Shown here: in pieces, positions 15,842 to 23,689 of the stretch
Layout of the letters: every line of letters starts with the position of its first letter
Position numbering within the stretch: the first letter of the stretch is position 1
Source: Bacteroidales bacterium
GTDB lineage: Bacteria; Bacteroidota; Bacteroidia; Bacteroidales; F082
DNA length: 55,790 bases
Direction: 5' to 3'
NCBI GenBank assembly: GCA_017428285.1
Contig: JAFRRE010000120.1
Location: forward strand, 1-55,790
Program-made: the position numbers and the translations under genes
The notes under the pieces: model-generated
What the model was told of the DNA's origin: nothing
Seen by the model: only the letters and a program-made list of their open reading frames with translations
Database searches by the model: none

Positions 15842-17261
15842 AATACATCGCTGTCATCTTAATCCATTCACGGCCTTGGGCACACATGTCCTCGACCTCG
15901 GCAACGGTCTTTGGGATTGGTCGTCCGAGAATGCGGCAGCCGTCTTCGGTGATAAGCAAGTCGTCCTCGATGCGGATGCCGCCGAAGTCCTTGTAAGTCT
16001 CCAGCTTTTCGTAGTTGATGAACTCCTTGAACTTGCCTTCGGCCTTCCACATGTCGATGAGGGTGGGGATGAAGTAGATGCCCGGTTCATCGGTGACTAC
16101 AAAGCCTGGCTTCAGGGTCTTGCCGCAGCGCAAGCCGCTGAAGCCTAATTTGGTGCTACGTGGCGTGATGTTGTCATAGCCAACATAGGTCTCGCCGAGG
16201 CCTTCCATGTCGTGCACATCCATGCCAAGCATGTGGCCTAGGCCGTGAGGCATGAAGAGCCAGTGGGCACCATTCATCAAAGCTTCTTCAGTGTCGCCTT
16301 TCATCAAACCGACGCCTTTCAAGCCTTCAATCAAAGTGCGGCAGGCGAGGGTGTGCATCACCATATAAGGCATGTAAGGACGCGTGTTGGCGGCTACGGC
16401 TTGGTTGGCGGCAAGCACGATTTCATAAATCTCGCGCTGGCGTTGGTTGAACACACCGCCCACAGGGGTGGTGCGGGTGAAGTCGGAGGCGTAGTAGTTT
16501 TCCGTCTCGGCACCAGCGTCGCAGACCATCATGCGACCTTCCTTCAGCACATTGTGGTGACCATGGTTGTGCAATGTTTGACCATCCACGCTGAGGATGA
16601 CGGGGAATGACACAGGGCCGCCGCCTGACAGCGACAGACCTTCCACCACTCCGGCAATCTCTTGCTCGATCATACCAGGCTTACACATCTTCATGGCTGT
16701 GGTGTGCATGTAATAGGCAGTGTTGGCGGCGCGTTCCATCTCGGCGATTTCAAGCTCGCTCTTCACTTCGCGCATGGCAATGACGGCCTTGATAAGCTCA
16801 AGGCTGACATATTCCGACACCTTATTAATATTACAGCCTAACCATTCGGCGCATTGGACCTTCGTGTCGGCACGATAGGTGGGCAGTATGTGAATCTGGC
16901 GACCTTTGGTGATGGCTTGTTGCAGATATTCACCAAACTTGTTGAAATCGCGGCAATCGGTGATGCCGATGCAGTCGCCTTGTTCCTTCAGCGAGGGCAG
17001 GGGGCCGCACCAAATCACATCGTCGATGGTGACCTCCACACCGAAGAGGATTTCCTCGCCCGTCTCAAAGTCGATGACACCGACCAAGTCGGGGTGGTTG
17101 AGGCCGAAGAAATAGGAGAAATTGCTGTCCTGACGGTAGATATAGGTGTTGTCGGGATAGTTGAAGGGCGCTTCGTTGTTGGCAGGGAAGAAGGCGATGC
17201 CCTTCGAGATCATTTTTTTCAATGTGGCACGACGGCCACTGTAAACATCTTTTGCGAACAT
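15840..17261 (-). CDS. Xaa-Pro aminopeptidase (M24B), copy 1
   Basis: 473 residues from MFAKDVYSGRR; the promoter at 17369 and the leader argue against an earlier ATG. An N-terminal aminopeptidase P domain (AFFPANNEAPFNYPDNTYIYRQDSNFSYFFG) precedes the pita-bread catalytic domain. The dinuclear metal ligands are visible as CDAG (Asp), SDFTRT (Asp), GLGHMLG (His), DEPGIY (Glu) and GGIRIEDD (Glu). It should remove N-terminal residues that precede proline. No signal peptide, so cytosolic. A paralogue lies directly upstream on the same strand, but each has its own promoter. Confidence 0.94.
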   Translation of the reverse strand: MFAKDVYSGRRATLKKMISKGIAFFPANNEAPFNYPDNTYIYRQDSNFSYFFGLNHPDLVGVIDFETGEEILFGVEVTIDDVIWCGPLPSLKEQGDCIGITDCRDFNKFGEYLQQAITKGRQIHILPTYRADTKVQCAEWLGCNINKVSEYVSLELIKAVIAMREVKSELEIAEMERAANTAYYMHTTAMKMCKPGMIEQEIAGVVEGLSLSGGGPVSFPVILSVDGQTLHNHGHHNVLKEGRMMVCDAGAETENYYASDFTRTTPVGGVFNQRQREIYEIVLAANQAVAANTRPYMPYMVMHTLACRTLIEGLKGVGLMKGDTEEALMNGAHWLFMPHGLGHMLGMDVHDMEGLGETYVGYDNITPRSTKLGFSGLRCGKTLKPGFVVTDEPGIYFIPTLIDMWKAEGKFKEFINYEKLETYKDFGGIRIEDDLLITEDGCRILGRPIPKTVAEVEDMCAQGREWIKMTAMY

Positions 17262-17299
17262 ATTGTTGTTGATTTGTTGATTGTTTAATTGTTTAATTG

Positions 17300-17357
17300 T
17301 TGAGACGCATGTCATCCCTGCGTTGGTGGTGCGGTGGCATGGGATCTATACGTCTCC
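17300..17357. repeat. Family A-like element in peptidase leader
   Basis: Tips GAGACG (17303-17308) and CGTCTC (17352-17357) enclose ATCCC/GGGAT arms and a GT-rich centre. It is longer and less perfect than the 28-bp copies. It falls inside the 5' leader of the copy 1 peptidase, just after the expected transcription start. Confidence 0.55.
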
Positions 17358-17368
17358 TATGGATTCTG

Positions 17369-17376
17369 CAAAAATA
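17369..17376 (-). promoter_or_regulatory. -7 box of peptidase copy 1
   Basis: Minus-strand TATTTTTG followed by CAG. The leader of about 100 bases contains a repeat element and then AACAATTAAACAATTAAAC and further CAA repeats before the ATG. Confidence 0.65.
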
Positions 17377-17377
17377 A

Positions 17378-18670
17378 TCATTTTTTCATTGCCGCCTCAA
17401 TCTCTTCGATTTCCGTTGGCAGACCTTCAAACAAGTTGATGGGATTGCCTTCTGTGATGAGCAGGTCGTTCTCGATGCGGATGCCGATACCTTCTTCGTG
17501 GATGTAGATACCTGGTTCGCAGGTGAGTATCATGCCGGGTTCAAAAGGTTTGAACTTGTCGATGCTGTCGTGCACGTCGAGGCCGATGTGATGCGACATG
17601 CCGTGCATCAGGTATTTGCGTTCCAGAGGCTTTTCGGGGTCTTGGTTCTTCACATCTTCAGCGGTGAAGAGACCGAGCTTGATCATTTCCTGCTCCATCA
17701 GTCGGTGGGTGGTCTCGTTGATTTCGTTGATGGTGCCACCAGGGCGGTAGAGCTTGGTGATTTCCTTCATCACGCGGAGTACGGCGTTGTAGCAATCAGC
17801 CTGTCTCGGAGTAAACTTTCCGTTGATTGGAATGGTGCGACTGAGGTCAGAGGAGTAGTTCTTCAGCTCACAGCCGATGTCGAAGAGCAGCAGGTCACCG
17901 TCGTTGAGCAGACTTTGGTTCTTGGAGTAATGCAAGCAACATCCGTTCTTGCCTCCTGCGATGATGGGCGCGTAGGCATGGCCTGTGGCATTGTTCTGCT
18001 TGAAGATGTATTCGATTTCTGCCTGCACTTCAAATTCATACATGCCAGGTTTCACGGTATCCAAGCAGCGGCGGAAGGCTTTCGCAGTGATGTTGCAGGC
18101 TTGCTGCGTAATGGCAATTTCATCCTTCGACTTTTTCATGCGCAAGGCATTGAGAATCGGTGCGGTGCGACCAAAGTTGTGCATCGGATACAACTCTTTG
18201 ACTCTTTTGACAAATCGTTTTTGAATGGTTTCTATGGCACATTCATATTTCGGATATTCATAGCTATTCAAAAAAATGGTGTCGCCATAACCCGAAAAAA
18301 CAATGTCGTTTAAAGTCATCCAAAAAGCGTCGCTGCCTTTGATGGTTTTTATGCCTGAGAGTTCGGAGGCGTGTGCGTTGTCGAGCATCTCGCCTTGCCA
18401 GGTGGCTTTCACTTTGTCGTATGGCTCAATGAAGAGGATTTCTCGCATGGATTCATCTGGATAATCAGGTGCGATGATGAGATAGGCATTCTCTTCGTTG
18501 ATGCCAGTAAGGTAGAAGAAATCCGATTGTTGTCTGAAAGGGTAGAACTCGTCACCGTTGCGTGGCATGGCTTCGTTGGCGGTGAAAACAGCCACTGATT
18601 TTGGAGGCAATTGTGCCGCAAAGTTGGCTCTGTTTTTAACGAAAAGACGGTTGGGAATGGTGTTATTCAT
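17378..18670 (-). CDS. Xaa-Pro aminopeptidase (M24B), copy 2
   Basis: 430 residues, close to the E. coli PepP size. The N-terminal domain (AVFTANEAMPRNGDEFYPFRQQSDFFYLTG) is typical of aminopeptidase P. Metal ligands appear in LLFDIG, YSSDLSRT, GMSHHIGLDVHD, TCEPGIYI and GIRIENDL. It cleaves X-Pro N-termini in the cytosol. It shares the fold but differs widely from copy 1, so this is an old duplication. The start is supported by the promoter at 18698. Confidence 0.94.
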   Translation of the reverse strand: MNNTIPNRLFVKNRANFAAQLPPKSVAVFTANEAMPRNGDEFYPFRQQSDFFYLTGINEENAYLIIAPDYPDESMREILFIEPYDKVKATWQGEMLDNAHASELSGIKTIKGSDAFWMTLNDIVFSGYGDTIFLNSYEYPKYECAIETIQKRFVKRVKELYPMHNFGRTAPILNALRMKKSKDEIAITQQACNITAKAFRRCLDTVKPGMYEFEVQAEIEYIFKQNNATGHAYAPIIAGGKNGCCLHYSKNQSLLNDGDLLLFDIGCELKNYSSDLSRTIPINGKFTPRQADCYNAVLRVMKEITKLYRPGGTINEINETTHRLMEQEMIKLGLFTAEDVKNQDPEKPLERKYLMHGMSHHIGLDVHDSIDKFKPFEPGMILTCEPGIYIHEEGIGIRIENDLLITEGNPINLFEGLPTEIEEIEAAMKK

Positions 18671-18697
18671 AATGATAAGGTGTTGCTTTTTGTCCTA

Positions 18698-18705
18698 CAA
18701 AGGTA
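18698..18705 (-). promoter_or_regulatory. -7 box of peptidase copy 2
   Basis: Minus-strand TACCTTTG 27 bp before the ATG. Confidence 0.7.
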
Positions 18706-18745
18706 GAAAATTTCCATGATTTATGCACATAATCAAAAAAAAGAC

Positions 18746-18753
18746 TACTTTTG
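18746..18753 (+). promoter_or_regulatory. -7 box of beta-barrel gene 1
   Basis: TACTTTTG, 99 bp before the ATG. The leader holds a small GAATCTTCGATT-type hairpin (ATCGAAGATTCGAT). Confidence 0.6.
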
Positions 18754-18852
18754 TCCCCAAATTGAAAATTGGCTACGCCGAAATCGAAGATTCGATGAAA
18801 TCAATGCGGAGCATTTCAACGAAGTTAAATACTAACCTAAATCTATAATCAA

Positions 18853-19605
18853 ATGAAGAAAAGTTTACTTATCGTTGGCCTTTTGATGGCCATGTCGCTG
18901 ACCGCGTCAGCACAGTACAAAGGTTTCTCCTTTGGATTCAAATTAGGTCCTACTTTTGACTGGACTGGCTCAAAAACAGGTGCTGCAATTAATCAAGGCA
19001 CAAAGACTGGCTTTGATCTTGGTGTTGTTGCTGAGTATTATTTTGCTGAGAACTATGCCATTGTCACAGGTGTTAATGTGGACTTCGTTAAAGGTCACTA
19101 TAGTTTTGATGATATGCGTAATATCAGTGCTATCGACTCCATTACCGATTACCAATTAGGTACTATCGATAGGCAATTCAAAACTACTATTTATGAGATT
19201 CCCTTGATGTTGAAGATGGTTACGCCTGAACTTGGCAACCTTCCGCTTCGTGCTTATGCCCAAGTGGGTGGCGCTTTTGGCTACACACAACGTGTGAAAG
19301 TGATGGATACTTTCACTTTGGGTGAGATTAATGACACGGATTACAGAGCCACCGATGGTGAGTACAATCCCTTCCATGCCTCGTTGCGTATCGGTGCTGG
19401 TGCAGAATACACTTTGTTGGAGACGACCCGTGTTTTCGCCGGTATCTATTTCTCTCATGACTTCCTGAACAGCATTAGCAGAGGTGCTTTGGTGACCTCT
19501 AATTACGAGAAGTACTATGCTGGAAACAAAGACTTGGGTGAACGTGATCTCAAGTTGAATGTTCTTCAAAATAGAATTGGCATCGAAGTGGGTGTCTTCT
19601 TCTAA
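18853..19605 (+). CDS. PorT-family outer membrane beta-barrel protein 1
   Basis: 250 residues. Signal peptide MKKSLLIVGLLMAMSLTASAQ, then alternating amphipathic strands typical of the outer membrane beta-barrel domain (PF13568 type): FGFKLGPTFDW, GFDLGVVAEYYFAENYAIVTGVN, YEIPLMLK, RAYAQVGGAFGY, LRIGAGAEYTLL. It ends in Phe (GIEVGVFF), the expected BAM signal. Role unknown; relatives include T9SS components such as PorT, but nothing here proves that. It is a paralogue of the gene at 20529. Confidence 0.85.
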   Translation: MKKSLLIVGLLMAMSLTASAQYKGFSFGFKLGPTFDWTGSKTGAAINQGTKTGFDLGVVAEYYFAENYAIVTGVNVDFVKGHYSFDDMRNISAIDSITDYQLGTIDRQFKTTIYEIPLMLKMVTPELGNLPLRAYAQVGGAFGYTQRVKVMDTFTLGEINDTDYRATDGEYNPFHASLRIGAGAEYTLLETTRVFAGIYFSHDFLNSISRGALVTSNYEKYYAGNKDLGERDLKLNVLQNRIGIEVGVFF

Positions 19606-19620
19606 TACCATCAAAGGACT

Positions 19621-19656
19621 AAAAAAAGAGCGACTCAATGAGCCGCTCTTTTTTTT
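19621..19656. terminator. Bidirectional terminator between beta-barrel genes
   Basis: AAAAAAAGAGCGACTC pairs with GAGCCGCTCTTTTTTT (one mismatch), loop AAT. It lies between convergent genes. Confidence 0.9.
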
Positions 19657-19677
19657 GTTACATGATATGGATTAGAC

Positions 19678-20412
19678 TTAGAGCAACTTGACACCCACGG
19701 TCACCATGAATATGTTTTGTTTTGTGTTGTCGGTGTTGCCGAAGTCGAAGTAATTGCCCAATTCGGTATTGTTCAAGTTTTTAAACACTTTGCTCAAACC
19801 GAAGTTGTAGTTGATATCCAAGGTGATGCGCTTCAACACATCGACACCAAGACCAGCTTGAAGACCCCAAGAAATGGTTTTTGTGTCGAACATGTTGTTA
19901 TCAGTATTGTAATCGCCTTCTTGCGTGATTTCAGCGCCTTCGGCGTTGGTGGTTGAGTATGAATAGTCAACCAACGTCTTTGATTTTAGAGTGAAGTTGG
20001 CGGTGGGGCCCACTTGGGCACGCAATGTGACGATGTCGAGGTCAATGATGTTGACGCCAATCAAAATAGGGACTTGAAGGTTCATTTGGTTAAGGGTGAG
20101 ATTCACATCGGCACCAGTGGGGATGTTGAATAGGTTGCTGGTCCCAGTGCCTGTAACATCAACATCGAAAACATTCGATGTCTTGAAATAAAGCACTTCG
20201 GGTTGCACGTAGAGGCGACCGATGGTCACGCGGCCAAAGATGCCAGCGGTGAAGTGGTTGGCGAAGCCTGATTTGATGTCGGCTTTGTCGTAGGAAAGTT
20301 TAGCGGTTTGGAAACCGACTTTCGGGCCAATGGCGAGGTCGAAACCGCCACCAGCGAAGGCTGCGCTACCCATCATCAACAGGGCTGCAATCAGTAAAAA
20401 CGTCTTTTTCAT
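19678..20412 (-). CDS. PorT-family outer membrane beta-barrel protein 2
   Basis: 244 residues from MKKTFLLIAALLMMGSAAFAG, a clear signal peptide; an ATG nine codons earlier would spoil it. Strand pattern: FDLAIGPKVGFQTAKL, NHFTAGIFGRVTIGRLYVQPEVLYF, NLQVPILIGVNI, LRAQVGPTANF, WGLQAGLGVDVLKRITLDINYNFGL. It has the same fold class as its two neighbours but is distant in sequence and ends in VGVKLL. No function can be assigned beyond an outer membrane barrel. Confidence 0.85.
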   Translation of the reverse strand: MKKTFLLIAALLMMGSAAFAGGGFDLAIGPKVGFQTAKLSYDKADIKSGFANHFTAGIFGRVTIGRLYVQPEVLYFKTSNVFDVDVTGTGTSNLFNIPTGADVNLTLNQMNLQVPILIGVNIIDLDIVTLRAQVGPTANFTLKSKTLVDYSYSTTNAEGAEITQEGDYNTDNNMFDTKTISWGLQAGLGVDVLKRITLDINYNFGLSKVFKNLNNTELGNYFDFGNTDNTKQNIFMVTVGVKLL

Positions 20413-20451
20413 TTTGATGTGATTTAGTGAATGATACAATCAATTTGGCGG

Positions 20452-20459
20452 CAAAATTA
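20452..20459 (-). promoter_or_regulatory. -7 box of beta-barrel gene 2
   Basis: Minus-strand TAATTTTG 39 bp before the ATG, divergent from the TATCTTTG box of gene 3. Confidence 0.65.
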
Positions 20460-20500
20460 AGAATCATTTTCGGATTTTAGGGAAATATCGGTAAAATAAT

Positions 20501-20508
20501 TATCTTTG
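20501..20508 (+). promoter_or_regulatory. -7 box of beta-barrel gene 3
   Basis: TATCTTTG, 20 bp before the ATG. Confidence 0.75.
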
Positions 20509-20528
20509 TAGGTCTAAAATTTGTTATT

Positions 20529-21221
20529 ATGAGAAGAATATTGTTGATTATCAGTATGGTATCTGCTGTTTTTGTAGGTGCCAATGCTCAACCGGGAAAT
20601 GTCAGGCTTGGCATCAAGTTGGGGCCTACCATTGACTGGGCAAGTTCGGGTTCTACCGCCGCCACCAATGACGGTATAAGGTTGGGCGGCAACTTGGGTT
20701 TGGTCTGTGACTATTATTTTACGGACAATGTTGCGGTTTCTTCGGGAGTGAGCTTTAATCTCCTTCGGTTGAAGTACACTTTTATTGATTACAGACGTGC
20801 CGAAGATTTTCTGGAGGAGACCAACATTTCGGTGTCGCGTCGGCTAAATGCAACCAACATTGAAATTCCACTGAAAGCTAAATTCAGAGTAGATGTCGTG
20901 GATTCGTTCAAGGCTTATGCTGAAGCAGGAGCTGGCTTTAGCCTCAATTGCAAGGACTATGGCAAGGATAGTTATTCTTTTTATTGGACTTCCTATGAAG
21001 CGCAGTATTATGTAGATTGCACCAATCAATATCGCCCGTTGCAGCTCTCGATGATTTTCGGATTGGGTGCCGAATACGAGATCAACAGGAATTTGTCGAT
21101 TTTTGCCCAGCTGACTTTCGACCATGCTTTTTCCAACGCTTTTGTCAACGCATTGGAGAAGCAAACGGGTAGCATTTTGCGTAACAACTATATTGGCATT
21201 GAGGTCGGCATAATGCATTGA
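20529..21221 (+). CDS. PorT-family outer membrane beta-barrel protein 3
   Basis: 230 residues. Signal peptide MRRILLIISMVSAVFVGANAQ. LGIKLGPTIDWASSGSTAATNDGIRLGGNLGLVCDYYFTDNVAVSSGV lines up with FGFKLGPTFDWTGS...GFDLGVVAEYYFAENYAIVTGV of the gene at 18853, so the two are paralogues. Later strands IEIPLKAKF, KAYAEAGAGFSLN and SMIFGLGAEYEINRNLSIFAQLTF also match. It is an outer membrane barrel of unknown cargo or partner. Confidence 0.84.
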   Translation: MRRILLIISMVSAVFVGANAQPGNVRLGIKLGPTIDWASSGSTAATNDGIRLGGNLGLVCDYYFTDNVAVSSGVSFNLLRLKYTFIDYRRAEDFLEETNISVSRRLNATNIEIPLKAKFRVDVVDSFKAYAEAGAGFSLNCKDYGKDSYSFYWTSYEAQYYVDCTNQYRPLQLSMIFGLGAEYEINRNLSIFAQLTFDHAFSNAFVNALEKQTGSILRNNYIGIEVGIMH

Positions 21222-21244
21222 TGATTCTTTTGCCGATACAAATG

Positions 21245-21278
21245 AAAAAGCCTGGCGGGATTCCGTCAGGCTTTCTTG
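21245..21278. terminator. Bidirectional terminator, barrel 3 / OmpA
   Basis: GCCTGGCGG and CCGTCAGGC pair (one G-U) around GATT, with flanking A and T runs. Confidence 0.85.
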
Positions 21279-21299
21279 TATTAGTGTTGTAAGATTGGC

Positions 21300-22559
21300 T
21301 TATTCTTGCGGAGCTTCCTTGACCAGCTGGACCAGCACGCGGCGGTCATATTCCGTCGGGTCGAGGTGCTTCACGCCACCGATGGGTTCGATGATAATTT
21401 GATCTGCCGGGAATCCTAATTCAAGGAGTTCGATCTTGATCTTGTTGCAGCGGTTCTCTGAAAGGGTCTGGTTGTATGACGGCGTGTGTGTGGCGCTGTC
21501 GCAAGAACCAGTCAGACGGATCTTGTAGCCGTTATCCATAGCCACCTTGGCGATTTCTCTCAAGTTGACGATGTCTCTTCTCGACATCAGCTCATACGAG
21601 TCGCGGTTGAAGAAGATGGAGAAGGGATAGCTTTCCATTTCTTCGGCCTGAACGTTGACGAACTTCACGATAGTGTCGAGCTTCTGCGGGATAATCTCCA
21701 TTTCTTTGCAGCAGTCAATGGGCAGGTCGTACTCTCTGCTGAAGTAGTAGATGAGGCCAACACCCACGGAGTAGTTATTGTCAGCTCTCTTAGGACGGAT
21801 GTCATCGGAAAAGAAAGCAAGGCCATGATCGTTGGGCATACCACCAGCCTCATAATACCACGAATCAATGTGCCATTCTTGGGCCGACCATTTGAAGGCT
21901 AAGCTGAGGTCAAGATGGTCGCTCACACGGAAATTGTTCAACAAGCCTGCGTTGAAAGAGAATTCGAAATTGAGACCTTTTTGTTCGATGTCATGCTTTC
22001 TGTGTTGGACATTTTGAATGAAAGTGGGGTTGATTAAGATGTTTTCGCTGACACAGGCAGCACCCATGCCAACGTAGAGAACAGGTGTCCAGATTCTTTC
22101 AGGGTTGTAATAGCCTTGGAAGAAATCGATGGGGCTGAACAACAAATCAAAGTGTGCATCATGATAGATGAACGAAGTGGTGTAGTAGCCGTTTTCATCC
22201 GGATTTGATTTGTCATCATAGAGGAAGCCAAACAAATGCTCACGGTTGGGATAGTAATTATCAATGTAACTCTTGCCACCATTCACGTCGTATGAAAGAC
22301 GGAGACCAAGGTTATGGTTGAGCCATTTGCCCACGCTGAGACCAGCGCCAAATGAAGGTTTCCCCCACTGAACTGCTGTGTAATTGCCTTTGGGATTCAT
22401 GTCAGAGCCTTGCCACCAGTCAATAGTGCCTTCGGCAGAAACGAACCAGTTCTTCCAAGCTTTAGTCGTTAGGTAACGAACTGAATCCACATGACCATCG
22501 GCCATCACTGAAGTTGAAATGGCTAGGATAGCAATCATTGTTAAAAATACCTTTTTCAT
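21300..22559 (-). CDS. OmpA family outer membrane protein
   Basis: 419 residues. Signal peptide MKKVFLTMIAILAISTSVMA. The first 300 residues form a barrel (GAGLSVGKWLNHNLGLRLSYDVNGG, LDLSLAFKWS, YSVGVGLIYYF). The C-terminal 110 residues are an OmpA-like peptidoglycan-binding domain: PFSIFFNRDSYELMSRRDIVNLREIA, then RLTGSCDSATHTPSYNQTLSENRCNKIKIELLELG, then DPTEYDRRVLVQL. It tethers the outer membrane to the cell wall. In the conserved GHxD position the sequence reads GSCDSA. The promoter is at 22624. Confidence 0.9.
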   Translation of the reverse strand: MKKVFLTMIAILAISTSVMADGHVDSVRYLTTKAWKNWFVSAEGTIDWWQGSDMNPKGNYTAVQWGKPSFGAGLSVGKWLNHNLGLRLSYDVNGGKSYIDNYYPNREHLFGFLYDDKSNPDENGYYTTSFIYHDAHFDLLFSPIDFFQGYYNPERIWTPVLYVGMGAACVSENILINPTFIQNVQHRKHDIEQKGLNFEFSFNAGLLNNFRVSDHLDLSLAFKWSAQEWHIDSWYYEAGGMPNDHGLAFFSDDIRPKRADNNYSVGVGLIYYFSREYDLPIDCCKEMEIIPQKLDTIVKFVNVQAEEMESYPFSIFFNRDSYELMSRRDIVNLREIAKVAMDNGYKIRLTGSCDSATHTPSYNQTLSENRCNKIKIELLELGFPADQIIIEPIGGVKHLDPTEYDRRVLVQLVKEAPQE

Positions 22560-22623
22560 AGTTTTTGTAGATCTATTTTGTTATTTATCATTTATCTAAT
22601 TTGCGAATACTCTAAATCGGCTG

Positions 22624-22631
22624 CAAAAATA
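22624..22631 (-). promoter_or_regulatory. -7 box of OmpA gene
   Basis: Minus-strand TATTTTTG followed by CAG, 64 bp before the ATG. Confidence 0.7.
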
Positions 22632-22701
22632 GGCATTTTTTCCATACCTATTTAATAATGAGTAAAAAAATGTACTTTTTTATCAACAAAATTATAAACA
22701 A

Positions 22702-23583
22702 TCATTTTGCCGAGAGCCTTTCCAAGGTTCTAATAACTAAATTTTTCACATATGGATGGTAGTCGGTGGCAAACTTTTCGGTTACGCGGTTGGCTACAAC
22801 TACGCAAATGGTCAGGCAGTTATGCCCCATCATCTTTCCGAGTCCGTAGAGTGCCGATGACTCCATCTCGAAGTTGCATACGCGCCAGCCTTGGTATTCG
22901 AAGGCCTCAATCTTACGATTGTTTTCTGGATAGGAGAGGTGCATCCTTAAGGTGCGGCCTTGTGGTCCGTAGAATCCAGGTGCTGTGGCGGTTACGCCTT
23001 GATAATAACCTTGAGCGAGGCGATCGAAGAGATCCTTTGAGCCTTCTACGACATAGGGTAGAGGCAGGTCTTTCGGATAGTCCATCTGTTTTATGAAGGC
23101 ATCGCGCATGGCGATTTCGTTTACTTCCTTGTGCTTCTCGTAGAAGTAGAGCAGGCCATCCAAACCAATAGCATATCGGGTCGCTACACAATTATCCTCT
23201 ACTTCGATTTCTGGTTGCAAGGCACCGCAAGTGCCGAGGCGAATCAAATTCAGTGAGCGATGCTCTTCTTTGGGCATTCTTGTCTTCAGGTCAATATTGG
23301 CCAAAGCATCAAGTTCATTCATCACAATGTCAAGGTTGTCGGTGCCCATGCCGGTAGAGAGCGCGGTGATGCGCTTGCCGTTAAAATAGCCAGTGCGGGT
23401 AATGAGTTCACGGTTTTGACGTTTCACCTCAATCTTGTCGAAAAACGAGGCAATGAGGTCGACACGACCAGGGTCGCCTACCATGATGACGTCATCGGCT
23501 AGTTGGTCAGGATGGAGGTTCAAATGGTATATTGCGCCCTCGCTGTTGAGGACAAGTTGTGATGCAGGAATAGGTTGATTCAT
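22702..23583 (-). CDS. Nucleoside phosphorylase (uridine phosphorylase-like)
   Basis: 293 residues. PNP/UDP family 1 features: VIMVGDPGRVDLIASFF (phosphate-binding Gly-Asp-Pro), the TALSTGMGTDNLDIVMNEL strand, RLGTCGALQ, and the nucleoside-site NFEMESSALYGLGKMMGH. It splits a nucleoside with phosphate to base and (deoxy)ribose-1-phosphate in salvage. It is longer than E. coli Udp (253), with an insertion around residues 170-215, so base preference is unclear. Single gene with its own promoter, divergent from cinA. Confidence 0.9.
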   Translation of the reverse strand: MNQPIPASQLVLNSEGAIYHLNLHPDQLADDVIMVGDPGRVDLIASFFDKIEVKRQNRELITRTGYFNGKRITALSTGMGTDNLDIVMNELDALANIDLKTRMPKEEHRSLNLIRLGTCGALQPEIEVEDNCVATRYAIGLDGLLYFYEKHKEVNEIAMRDAFIKQMDYPKDLPLPYVVEGSKDLFDRLAQGYYQGVTATAPGFYGPQGRTLRMHLSYPENNRKIEAFEYQGWRVCNFEMESSALYGLGKMMGHNCLTICVVVANRVTEKFATDYHPYVKNLVIRTLERLSAK

Positions 23584-23605
23584 ATCTTTTTCATTATTGA
23601 AGCTG

Positions 23606-23613
23606 CAAAGATA
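23606..23613 (-). promoter_or_regulatory. -7 box of nucleoside phosphorylase gene
   Basis: Minus-strand TATCTTTG followed by CAG, 22 bp before the ATG. Confidence 0.75.
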
Positions 23614-23664
23614 CGAAATATTTTGAAATGACGTTTTTTTCGCGGTAATAGCCGGAAAATGGCC

Positions 23665-23672
23665 TATCTTTG
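23665..23672 (+). promoter_or_regulatory. -7 box of cinA
   Basis: TATCTTTG followed by CAC, 17 bp before the ATG. Confidence 0.75.
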
Positions 23673-23689
23673 CACAAATTTAGATTGCT

